A stretch of DNA of 64,000 nt, taken from NCBI RefSeq assembly GCF_005239225.2, contig NC_133293.1, forward strand, positions 15,530,333 to 15,594,332. The letters are read 5' to 3'. Source of the DNA: Populus alba (lineage: Eukaryota; Streptophyta; Magnoliopsida; Malpighiales; Salicaceae). This document shows, piece after piece, positions 33,401 to 44,215 of this stretch. Each line of letters starts with the position of its first letter. Position 1 is the first letter of the stretch. A program made the translations under genes and the position numbers. The notes under the pieces are model-generated. The model did no database searches, was not told the origin of the DNA, and saw only the letters and a list, made by a program, of their open reading frames with translations.

Positions 33401-36222
33401 ATCTCCATCCCTGCTTCCTGAAACTGAACTTTAGAAAAAGCACGATGTATTTAAGCCGAACAAAAGATAACAAGTGATAGTAACCTGACAAAACAGAAGT
33501 CGTAGAATCAATGAGAACATAAAACTAACTAGAAAACAACAACAATAATAGTAAAGGCAAAATCAAAACCTTATAATCTACTTTTTCCAAGATCAAATGC
33601 ATAAAAAGAATTAAGGGCAGTCTGAGGATTGATTTTGAAATTACATCAATTCATAAAAGTAGCTAAATGAAATAATCCTTCCGAAAGGAAATTAACCCTT
33701 CTGACGTACTTAGAGGATTGATGCCGCTACGGCGCCCACCATTCTTTGACACATGGTATTGGGTAACAGTCTTGATACAATTCTCATCAAGTTCTGTTAC
33801 GTTCATATTGACCAACGAAATTGCAACAAAGAAATTGGGGATAAACAGCCTTATGAAGTAACTAGAACTGAAGATGCAGAATTGTAGTAAAGTCCGTACC
33901 AAACCATAATCAAAAGATGGAAAATATATGGATAACTGGGCAAACAGTTTAGGAACGAATGTACATGTGTGTTTGTTGTCTGCAGCATATGTACATGTGC
34001 AGATATGTATTTATTTGGATGCTGGGATGAAATTTTAATAAAAGCTTGAGCATGTGCATACTATGAAATGAAGAAAAGAGAGGAATCTTATGACCCTGTA
34101 CGGTGCTTATGATGACAACAAGAAACGAGAAGAGGGGAAGGGGCAGCTGCATCCAGTATACGAAGGAGAATACAAGTAATTTTTATTTCTTTCTCTCTTT
34201 TTTTTTTTTGGGTGTGGGGGGGTCAAGTCTTCATTAAAGCTAGAAAAACAGTTGATCTTAAATGAAGGATAGGGCAAGGCTAGCTTCCAGGAACATAATA
34301 GGGAAAACCCAAGCCTGAGGTTCAAACCACAGATTTAACAAATGATTTTTCAGGATGCAGCTTAATTAAATCCCACGAAACATGTTGCACGCAATTGTAA
34401 GTGGAATGCCAGCTGCCAAGCAATGATCATGCTACAACAATTTTTTAAAAGTGAGTGGGAGAGAGAGAGAGAGAGGAGAGAGAGCTCACGCTGATGTTTG
34501 TGCTATATCTTGAAATCTTCAAAGCACTGTTTATGATGTCTGCAGTTAACCTATTAATAAGTGGAGTTAGAAAATATTCAATGGAAGGTGCATTAACACT
34601 GAAAACACGAATATAAAGTAAAATCCAGTCAATTACTTGTCAGAATACTTCCGATGTCGGGTTAATGCATGAGCGCGAAATATGAGCAAGGTCCTCATTT
34701 CCAGTCTCTCAATCGTAAGAAGTAATTGATCATCTGGCACAACACCATGATCAAAGCTTCAAGGTAACCCAGAAGACCCGATCAAATTACAACAAATGAA
34801 GGGCAAGAGAGGAACGTAATGCAGATGGCATATGCGACCTCACCTATAAAACTAAACAGCAAGGTCAAATTGAAAAGGCAGATGGATTAAAATGCAAGAG
34901 AAAACTACAGGCCATTTATGTTCAATTTAGTCAGAATGATTTGTTTGAGCAAATGTACAAAGGAGTTAAGGTCATGCACAAGTTAGCAACTAGCTTTTAG
35001 CTAAGAACACGAAAAACAGAAAACGAAATGGATCACATATAATGTGGGATCTTAAGAACAGTTTGTCAAAATAGCATTTGGAGAACGTGAAAAGGTACTT
35101 ACAGTGAAATACATGCACTTGCATACAATAAGAAGGATCATCTCCATTTCCATTTCTATTCGACCCTGATCAGACAACGCCTGTTTGATGGCAAAATATA
35201 ACCCATCAATTTTTGAAAACCCATGGCCTGTGATCACTAGGAATATAGTCAACATACACAGTGGAAGCCAACTACAGAACCTGTTTGTACAAGTGATGGA
35301 ATAAACTTAGCATTGGGGTACAAGAATTTCTTTTGGCAATCAGCTCCAACTGGCGGTGGCACTGGCTCCCATGGCAACTTTAGGATTTAGAAAGTACTGC
35401 CAATAGTAAAACATAGTCATAACGAGTTTAATTGAGTTGAGTAATGTCATTGATGATAAAACGCAAAAAAAAAAAATATTAATATCCTGAATTGCCACAA
35501 AAAATTAAATAATTAAGTACCTGGAAAGTCTAACGAGTTTGCTTGAAGAAACCGTACGCATTGATTAGTTTTCCATTCACAATTCGCACCGGTGATAATT
35601 AGATTGCTATTTTGAATAGCAGACCATAATTCAGGTACAAGCTCTGGCCAATTATTCTGCTTAACAAACCTCTTGCATGCAATGAATCAATTCCGAAAAA
35701 CTGCCAGCAGTTTTTTTAAAAAAAAAATCCATAATTAAGATGTGCAGGGGAGACAAACAAGTGTTGAAATGAAAAATAAATTAAGTGATGTGCATGGTGT
35801 GCTGTAGTTTCAACTAATACTTTTTAGAAACCGAAGTTCGACTTGCAAGCAGAAGAATCGCATGATGCTTAATCCTTTGAATTCCTTGCTGACATTCGAT
35901 TTTGAATTTCGGATTTTCACTGTTAATGTTCCGCCGGTGTGAAAGTTCTTAAGGTACGTGCAGCTGCGACGCTTTGCCCATTTATTTCCGCCTCCCTGCG
36001 TAAAACGAAAGTAAGATCAATTAATCGAGTGGTTTTAAATAAGTTATTGAGATATATGGAGGTGGTGCCTATACGGTGGAGAGATGGAGAGCGAGAGAGA
36101 AAGGGGAAGTGAGGAGAATGAGAGAGGCGATCGAGGGATTCTGTTGCTGTGTGAACGACGGTGCTATCGGGGCTGAGAGTGTCGTTCAGTAGCTGAGCAA
36201 CTAAAGAGATCTCCGTGGCCAT
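27469..36222 (-). pseudogene. Importin-beta-family (karyopherin) pseudogene, unprocessed
   Basis: Pieces of one HEAT-repeat importin of the importin-7/8-like plant type lie in the right order over 8.8 kb with retained introns. N-terminus at 36222 (MATEISLVAQLLNDTLSPDS), with frame changes just downstream (36.0-35.9 kb); a KEFK segment near 35.85 kb; NNWPELVPELWSAI near 35.6 kb; PPPVG-like remnant and EILVP near 35.3 kb; ILLIVCKCMYFTV near 35.1 kb; DIINSALKI near 34.5 kb; TARKSAMQLLGV and GSSASSKRKKSEK near 32.8-33.0 kb; VVEA...HIPFM near 31.4 kb; SIIEGIG and ISQYPSATWR near 29.5 kb; DCFKSLLE then an acidic tract at 28561-28680. Frameshifts and stops occur in nearly every middle exon; a one-base loss near 28640 throws the acidic tract out of frame. 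The last two exons (28142-28277 and 27469-27620) are fully open and end ...FPKFSCFFQQ. Intact homologues act in nuclear import; this copy cannot encode one. Confidence 0.9.
34459..34485. repeat. GA-rich microsatellite
   Basis: Interrupted (GA)n run inside the importin pseudogene. Confidence 0.9.
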
Positions 36223-36439
36223 GGAGATTTTTGTTTTTGTTTGTTTTAGGCGCTGGATTGAGAAAACCCTAGCTATGGGAAAGAAAGAAAGAGGGAAAAG
36301 ACGGGGCAGTGTGAAATTATTGGGCGGGAAAAAATAATGTATTATGACATAAGCAAAACAAATGAACTGAACAGTTGGGTAAAAATCAAAATGGTGATAT
36401 TAATATTAATATTAATAAGAACTTGAAAACGTGTAGGGT

Positions 36440-37430
36440 TTTCATTATAACAGGGTTTTTTTTTATCAATTTTTTTATAGTATTTTTTTTTTTCCCTTTT
36501 GTTTCTTTTTTTTTTTTACATGTTTTTTTTATTTTTTTACCCAAAATTGACTTCTTTTTTTTTTCAAAATTATCTTTGTTAATTTTTTTTTAATATTGAG
36601 CTGGTTAAAAATTTAACTATGTAGTTTTTTTCTTTAAAATATTGTGAATTACTATAATATTCTCGTACGTTATTTTTTTTTCTTTTATGAATTTTTTTTT
36701 TTAAATAATCTCTGTAGATTTTATTTTTTTATATGTTAAGTTGGTTGAATTTAGCTTTGTAGTTTTTTTTAAAAAAAATAATAATATGGATTGCTACAGT
36801 ATTTCCTAATAGTTTTTGTTTTTGATGCAGTGTTCCCTTGCATATTTTTTTAAAAAATTATCTTTAACGAATTTATTTTTCAATATTAAGCTAGCTGATA
36901 AATCTAGATTTAGCTTTCCACGCATGTGTTTTTTTAAAAAAAATTATTTGTTTTTTTTTCCAAAATTGTATTTTTTACATATTTCTTTTTTCTTGTTTTT
37001 TTTTTTCAAAATATTTTTGTTGATTTATATTTTCTTATATGAGCTGGTTGAAACATTAGTTTTTTTTTCTTTTAAAACACTGTACTTTCCCCGTGTGTTT
37101 TTTTTTCGCTTTTGTTTATAATTTTTTATATTTTTCTTTGCAACCTCATGTTTTAACGCCTTGATGCTTCTTTTTTTTTTAATCTGATAGTCTTTGTCTG
37201 AGTTTTTTTTTATATATTGAATAATTGTGAATGAGGAACTTAGCTTTGTATAATTAGCAATTTTAGTTGTATTCTCAAAAAAAAAAAATATAATGTGGAG
37301 AAGGAAAAATTACACTATTACAGTAAACAATTAAAAGAAGTAGCTTTTTTTATCTTTTTAACCCTTTTTTTTATGTTCTGAATTGGAAATTTTAGTTTTG
37401 ATTCCTAGTGTTAATAGTTAAACAACATTT
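36440..37430. repeat. T-rich low-complexity block with degenerate repeats
   Basis: About 1 kb of long T runs on the plus strand interleaved with recurring phrases such as caaaattatctttgttaatt, aatattgagctggttaaaaa and tttagctttgtag at irregular spacing. This looks like a decayed tandem or transposon-derived repeat, and it lies just upstream of the dead importin promoter. Confidence 0.6.
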
Positions 37431-37880
37431 TTTTATTTAGTTATATCAAGATTTTCGATGATACATTCAGATGGAAACTCGGGTTTGATGAGGGTTTAAC
37501 ACCATGATTTAAAACGAGTTATTTTTTTTCATTAGTTTAATTGTTAAAGTTAATTTTTTTTCTATTTAATTATAAGACTTTTCATACTTTCATGATATGT
37601 ATCATGGGCTTGACGGGTTAACTTGATTTGATGGGTTAACCCAATTAATTATGGGCAAACCCGTCATTTTTTTTTTCTATTAGTTATCAAACTTTCATGG
37701 CGCGAATCTCAGGTTTACGGGATAGCCTGGTTTAAAGGGTTAACCCAATTAATTCGAGTTCTTTTTATTTTTCTTCGCTAGTTTTTCCTTCCTATTGATT
37801 TTTTTTCTTTGTTTTTTTTTTTAATTAATCTATTTAATTATCACACTTTTATGACGCAATCTTATAGCGAGACCCACATC
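37431..37880. repeat. Degenerate tandem repeat with GGGTTAACCC-type motifs
   Basis: Three diverged units share an order: tatttaattat-type lead, a ttcatg-type segment, an (a)tctcaggtttacggg or tcatgggcttgacggg segment, then gggttaacccaattaatt (at about 37631-37650 and 37738-37755). The first unit is the weakest (37440-37510). Confidence 0.6.
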
Positions 37881-38179
37881 CCAATATATAATTGGTCTGA
37901 TGCTGCAGTCAGACTCACTTAAACTCGAGTCATGCAAGTTTAATTTTATTATTAATATTATAAATACTACTCTAAGGTTAGGCATTGCAGCCAAACCCAG
38001 TATTACTGGGTATAGTTTTACAAAAAAACCCAAGATTTTTAAATTTTTGTTTATTTTAATATTTTTTATTACAAAAAAAAATGTCTCACGGCATCGCACG
38101 GGTCATGTTATCTAGTAAAATTAAAAATGAGTGCAGAGTATATAACCTCTTGCAAGAAAGCGAGTGCTCTGTCGTGTTA

Positions 38180-38430
38180 TTGTGTTTGGTGCTTGTTAAT
38201 ATGTTTTTGAAAAATATTTTAATTTAAAAATATATTAAAATATCTTTTTAGTATTTTTTTATATTTAATATTATATTTTTTTGTTTGTGTTATAGTGCAT
38301 TTAAAAAAAAAAAATATTTCCCAATAAAATGTTTTAAAATAAGTTTTTTTATACATTTTTTATTTTTAATATTAGTGTATCAAAATTATTTAAAAACACT
38401 ACTTTTCAAAAAACAAATATATTTTTAAAA
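38180..38430. repeat. AT-rich dispersed repeat, copy 8
   Basis: Starts tgtgtttggtgcttgttaat and contains aatattagtgtatcaaaatt and aaaaacact segments typical of the family. Possibly two overlapping copies. Confidence 0.5.
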
Positions 38431-38499
38431 AAACACTTAAAAGAAAAGGTCTCTGCACCTCTAAACAAATAATTTTAGTATATCTAGTATATGGTGTAG

Positions 38500-38645
38500 G
38501 GTGTTTGTTAATAAAAAATAATTGAAAATATATTAAAATTATATTTATTTTATTTTTAAGAGTTACACATTAAAATTATTAAAAATAAACAACTAAGAAA
38601 TACTTAGTATTTTTTAAGGTTAAAAGCAATTTAAAAAACACTCTC
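38500..38645. repeat. AT-rich dispersed repeat, copy 9
   Basis: Starts gggtgtttgttaataaaaaa-like sequence and carries an acacattaaaattattaaaa core, ending in aaaaaacactctcc. Short and diverged. Confidence 0.5.
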
Positions 38646-38824
38646 CTGAAAATAACAAATTCAGTATCTCAGTCTCAGTTGTGCATTCATTTCCAATAAT
38701 TCGTGACTGATTGCATCAGCCAAGGTGGAATGTTGAGCCCATCCCCGCAACTCATCAAAATCGTGACACGAAAATTCAATCCAACTTTCCATTTTTCTAG
38801 ACTCACGGGTAAATTGTATTTTTT

Positions 38825-39035
38825 TAGGCATGTTTATTTTTGTATTTTAAAATATTTTTTAAAAGAATTAATTTTTTTTATTTTTTATTAACTTTAAATT
38901 AATATTTTTTAGTATTTTTAAATCATTTTAATGTGTCGATGTCAAAAATATTTTTTTAAAAAAATAAAAAATATTATTAATATATATTCTAGTACGAAAA
39001 ATTATTTAAAAAAAATAACCGCAATTATGTTACAA
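38825..39035. repeat. AT-rich dispersed repeat, copy 10
   Basis: A clear copy: core ttttaatgtgtcgatgtcaa in plus orientation, followed by aaaatattattaatatatat and a right end aaccgcaattatg. Closely parallels the copy at 42595-42810. Confidence 0.65.
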
Positions 39036-40020
39036 AATAAATTGATGTGTTTATGCGTTGCTACATAACTAGTGAGCTTTCCTATTCATGCTAGGGTGGC
39101 AGGACGAGACAAGTGTGAAAAGAGTTGTCAAAATGGCATGTTTAATGTTTTTTTTTTTTGGTTAAAAATAAATATATAAGCTTTTCAAAATATTTTTTTT
39201 TTATTGATAAAATTCTAATTATATATCAAAATGCATATACATGCATTTAATTAAATGAATCGAAAAATCACTTATATCAATAAATACAGAAAACAAAATG
39301 TTACCGAATCTATTCATTTTTGTCTTACTGTAAGTCGAATAATTTTTTTCTGGTGAAAAATAATTTAATATATAAGTGTTATTAATGTACTTTTTAGCAT
39401 CAAGTAAAAAATATAATTGCAAATAAAAAAAATCGATGCTGACATATAATAAAATATAATAAATATCATATATATTTATAAAAACATGTAAGATCTTAAG
39501 CTAATTTTTAATGTATCAAAAAAATAAAACAATGTTGTAATTGTTACAGTAAAACACTATTTATTTAGCCTTTGTATGCTATTTTAAAAAAAAAGTGTAA
39601 AGAAAAACATAAAAATTATTTCTAGAAAAAAACATGAAGAAAAAAAAAGGAAAAACAAAAAAGAAATAGTAAAAAAATGAAGCTAAAAAATATAATGTTA
39701 AATAGGTAAAGTATAAAATAATAAAAAATACCAGATATAAGACAATTACAATTTTCTCAAATATATAATATAATATAGTAACTGGTATCCATAATCACAA
39801 GATAAAATTCGTATCCATAATTTAAGAACCTTCCATAGATTCAACCCGTACTCCATCCACATTGACTTGACGGTATACCCATGTTTTCTTCTTTATTCAC
39901 AGCGCCACGCCTTTGTCATTGATAGGCAAATGAAGTAACTAATTTAAATGTCATCGGAGAATCCGTTGAGGTGGATGTTTTGGATAGGCTCTGCGTTAAT
40001 TTTTTTTTCTTTTTTTAAAC
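39036..40020. other. AT-rich spacer, no supported gene
   Basis: Homopolymer-rich AT sequence without recognisable coding segments. A less AT-rich stretch at about 39820-39960 holds nothing I can name. Confidence 0.5.
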
Positions 40021-40027
40021 ACAGTAA

Positions 40028-40744
40028 TATGATGTTTGGTTATCTTTAGCAGCTATGTTTTGATCATGAGACCCATGAAAAATTGATATTTCACTTGTGG
40101 TTTTGCGCAAACAAGTTTTTCCTGCTTTTTTTGCACTGTCCATGTTAATTGCATTGTTCAATGAACAGTGCAATTAACATGAACACTGCATGAGAATTGC
40201 ATTGTTCACTTAAAGAAAGTGAACAGTGCAATTCTCTTGCATGGTTCACTGCACTGCGTGAACTTAATCTTTTTTTTTTAGTGTGTTGAATTTTTTAATC
40301 TTTTTTTTAAATTAGAGTAAATTTTATACTAGGTAATATTTAATCTGATTTTATTATACGCTAAAATAATCATGAAAAATGTAATTCTTATTGGATGTAT
40401 TTCAAACGTAATGGAATTGTAGATACTTTCATGAAATAATAAAAAATATTTTATATTAAGTAAGTATGATTTATTTCATAATTTAATAGTAATAGTTAAA
40501 TCCACAATATTTAAATTAAAAATCATCAATATTAATATATATTTTAAAAAATTATTTTATAACCTCGATTTTAAAAACATTATTAACCAAACACATTAAA
40601 CTACTTTTCCTTCAACCTCAATTTCAACCACAGTTTTAACCAAACACCTATTTTTTTAAACCAGACTCAACTAAAAGCACTTTTTATAAAACATATTTTT
40701 TCAAACCACAACCACAATAGCTACCGCAATACCAAGCACACTGA
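40028..40744. mobile_element. Tourist-like non-autonomous element, copy A
   Basis: Left end around gatgtttggttatctttagc and right end around ccgcaataccaagcacactg are imperfect inverted repeats, like copy B at 47704-48807. It shares internal sequence with copy B: the hairpin block and a long right segment (taaactacttttccttcaac, aaccaaacacc, aaccacaaccacaa). Two hairpins: 40141-40160 with 40162-40181 (one mismatch), and 40192-40211 with 40217-40236 (one mismatch). No coding capacity. Target-site duplication is not clear for this copy. Confidence 0.65.
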
Positions 40745-40881
40745 CCTCCCTTTCATCTTTAACTGGATTTCAATTTAAATTGGGTGGGAGTTGATTGGCT
40801 GACCTCCAATTGTAATTAGTCAGAATCAAATTTAATTTGAATTTTTATTCTTTTTTTCATAACAGGTCATTGCAACTCTTT

Positions 40882-40887
<6 letters not shown>

Positions 40888-40936
<49 letters not shown>
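40888..40936. repeat. (TA)n microsatellite
   Basis: An uninterrupted TA run of about 24 units in an AT-rich spacer. Confidence 0.95.
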
Positions 40937-40939
<3 letters not shown>

Positions 40940-40940
<1 letters not shown>

Positions 40941-42590
40941 CATTAATTCTGCTAATTCAAAAGTAAGTCACATGACTAGTAAAAATGTGATTTTGGTTTG
41001 AATAAATTTTTAAAGATAATTTTTTTTAAAAAATATATTAAAACTGTAATTTATTAGATGAGTTAAAGTATTATTGTCTAACTAGTTAAACTCATGACTT
41101 TGACTGTTTTAAGTTTAAATTTTTTAATTTTTTTTTATTTAACCATACGACATAAAACATAATTGCTTATAAAATTAAGCATTAACCCAACACCGAAATA
41201 TTTGTTTAAGATCTAGATGGCTCTATAAAAAGTAAATAAAAATAAATTATAAAATTTAATTTTTAATTAGCTAAAATTAATTAGCTAAAACTGTGACCTG
41301 AGTCATAAACTTAATTGAATTCAATACTTTTTTATGATTTTTTATTTGATTATACAACACAAAAAATAAATGATCACAACATTAAAAATCAAATAAATAC
41401 AAGGATATTTGTTTGAAATTGAAATAAACTTATAAATATGAAATCATAACAAATTACATTTCTCCTATTAAAAACAAACAAATTACTAGAGAAAGAGATT
41501 GGAAAAAAATTTAACAATAAAAATCATTGAAGATCCAATTGTGAAAAATCAAATCATGAAAAAAAAAAAAAAAGACCTCAGCCCGCGGGCATAAGGTAAC
41601 CCACATGTCTGCCCTGCTATTTTTTTCTTATGGGGTGGATGACTTTTCCTTATTCTTTTAAGATAAAAAAAATAGCAAGTGCTGCATCGCATGCCACGAC
41701 AAACAACATGTCACACAATCTGCCTATAATTCAATGATTGGAAGTCACTGGAAAGTTGGGCTAGGGGTATTTAACATTGGAAAAATTAATTTTAACTCTT
41801 TTTTAATGAAAAAACATTTTAAAAAACATGAAGACCAATAAATCAATTTATACCTTTAAATATCCCAAAAGACAGTCAAAAACAAAAAAAAAACCTCAAA
41901 ATCCAAAAACTTCCCAAAATTAGATACAATCTTAGGGAATTTAAATGTGAAATACCACTATAATAAAACTATTTTTATTAAGTATATTTTATTGACGCTA
42001 ATACTAACTATTTTGATGATTAAAATTATTATCGAATAATTTATTTTCTCTTCATCTCTAAGAACCAATGATTTTTTTCTTTCTTACCTTCAAACTAGAG
42101 ACTATAGTACGTAAATAAATAAAAATTCAGAAAAAAAAAAAATTTTAAAAAACAAAAAAGATGAAAAATAGGGATGTTGAAAACCAAGAAGGCCAAGGTC
42201 AAGTTTTCTCAGTCAGTTTCAAAAAGAACATCTATACCTACCGTGTTTTTTTTATCCTGGTACCATGCATTTCAAATTTACTATCCCTTGACAAAACAGA
42301 AGCAAAAGCAACTGGTTTTTAATTTGGCTATAAAAGGATGCAGTCAACAAAAACAAAAAAATTCAATGACCAAAATAAAAAATTTTCGACTGTGAGAATC
42401 TATAATGAAATGTCAGCGACGCTACATGTCATGGACCAGTAATATTTTCCCATGTCTTTTAGTGATTTCCATGATTATATAAAATCAACTATTAACTTAT
42501 CAATTTAATTAAATTTTAATTTTAATTTTAACTCGTCTTGTTAATCAATCTAATTTTAATCTTAACAAGAAACCTTCTTGGTGGGATTAT
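40940..42590. other. AT-rich spacer, no supported gene
   Basis: Mostly A/T homopolymer runs. A short GC-rich phrase near 41580-41640 (cagcccgcgggcataaggt) looks like part of another repeat that I cannot name. No coding frame of substance. Confidence 0.5.
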
Positions 42591-42594
42591 TAAG

Positions 42595-42810
42595 AGCCTG
42601 TTTGGGACTGCGTTTCTATTTGTGTTTTGCAAAATTTTAATTTTTTTTTTGTTAAAATTGAGTGTATTTTGTATCTTTTGAATCGTTTTGATGTGCTGAT
42701 GTCAAAAATAATTTTTTAAAAATAAAAAAAATATTATTGATATGTATTTCGATATGAAAAGCTATTTAAAAAGCAACCGCTATCCCACTGCCAATAAACG
42801 CTTTTTACTG
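42595..42810. repeat. AT-rich dispersed repeat, copy 11 (best preserved)
   Basis: Left end gagcctgtttgggactgcgt; core ttttgatgtgctgatgtcaa; right part aaaaagcaaccgctatccca with cactgccaataaacg beyond it. The gtttggg...(c)caataaac ends form a weak inverted pair. This copy is the best guide to the family's extent, about 200 bp. Confidence 0.7.
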
Positions 42811-43211
42811 CAACTGCCTTTTCGAAATATAAGTATTCAACAGCTGAATTTTCAATATTAATTTAATGCAATAAATTAAAATCATGGAAAAATCATCCTG
42901 CATCCGGCTCTTGCACATTCTTCAATCCTTACACCTGGCCACTATGTTTGAAAAAGACGAGCCAACTTTTCCTCCATTTTCAACTAGTGGATCCCAGCAC
43001 CAGGCTGTCTCATTCATAACGGTCAAAAAGCCCCCCATCCCATCCCAGCCAGTTCGAGTAAATCATGGAGATATTGCCAGTAACTATGCCTTCCCTTCAC
43101 AGAATCGAAATGGTGCCAAAGTCATTGATCTTCCCCTGCCTTCAAGCTCGTTTCATAAAAAACCTTTTGCCACATTAATTTTTCTGGTTCACAAACAAAA
43201 CTATCCAAGAA

Positions 43212-44215
43212 ATGCCTACAGTAGCACCACTCATCATTTTCAAGCTGTCCATGTTCATAATCGTAACACTTCAACCACCACCAGCTCTCTCTCTCACTCC
43301 CTGCAGAACCTCCTGTGGAAGCATTGCCATAAACTACCCCTTTGGCATCGATGACGGGTGCGGCGCACCGCAGTTCCGGTCCATGCTGAACTGCAGCACC
43401 GATCTGTTCTTTTTAACCCCCTCGGGAGGCTACAAGGTCCAACACATAGATTACGATAAGAAAACAATGACAATATATGATCCTGCTATGTCAACATGCT
43501 CCATTCTACAACCCCACCATGATTTTATCATGACAGACATTCAATCTGTCACCATCCCTCCAACTCCAGATACTGTTTTCGCTCTTCTCAATTGCTCTAT
43601 TGACTCTCCAGTACTTAACCATTACAAAAACCTTTGTTTCGACTTCTCTGGCCATTCCTGTGACGAGCTCTACGGCGCGTGCAACGCTTTTAGAGTTTTC
43701 CATTTGTTAACAAATAGTTCTCCGCCTTGTTGTTTTACGGGGTACGATACTGTGAAGTTTATGAAAATGAATATTTTGGACTGCACGCATTACACTACAG
43801 TGATTAACACTGATAATTTGCGGGGTATCGGACCTTTGGATTGGGTTTATGGGATCAAACTTTCTTTTACTGTGCCTGAAACAGGTTGTGAACGGTGCTC
43901 GCAATCTGGTGGGGCCTGTGGGTATGATACTGAAACTGAAGTAATGACGTGTCTGTGCTCGAGCTCCACTAACTACACTAGAGAATGCGGTAAGAATTCT
44001 TTAATCTTTGCTTGTCAAGAATCATTGGAGAGGTTATTTGAGCGAAATAAATTTATTGTATGTTGTGAGCACTGAGGTTTGCTGGCTAATTTTTTTATTC
44101 TTCTGTTTCAGCTGGAGGAAGTCTTGCCGCAGGTGATCATAGAAGCAGCCATTCTCCGTGGACATTCTTCCATGTAGCAATCTTGCTTGTTTTGAGTTTA
44201 TTATTAGTGATTTAA
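43212..44215 (+). CDS. Secreted GUB_WAK-type galacturonan-binding protein
   Basis: Two exons, 43212-43989 and 44112-44215, phase 1 at a GT-AG intron; 293 residues. An N-terminal hydrophobic segment (IIFKLSMFIIVTLQ) fits a signal peptide. It is followed by the pattern of wall-associated-kinase galacturonan-binding domains: C(G)SIAINYPFGIDDGCG near residues 35-51, a middle with many NCS-type glycosylation sites, and a Cys-rich end (CERCSQSGGACGYD...CLCSS). The tail ends in a hydrophobic run (VAILLVLSLLLVI), so the protein may be GPI-anchored or membrane-tethered. There is no kinase domain, so this is the short stand-alone form rather than a WAK receptor. Binding to cell-wall pectin is a family inference. 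A 156-codon frame from 42884 overlapping the 5' end in another frame is not taken as coding. Confidence 0.88.

Noticed and set aside
42884..43354. 156-codon plus-strand frame overlapping the GUB_WAK start
   Set aside because: It overlaps the real coding exon in another frame, has no domain and lacks a splice connection; likely 5'UTR and promoter.
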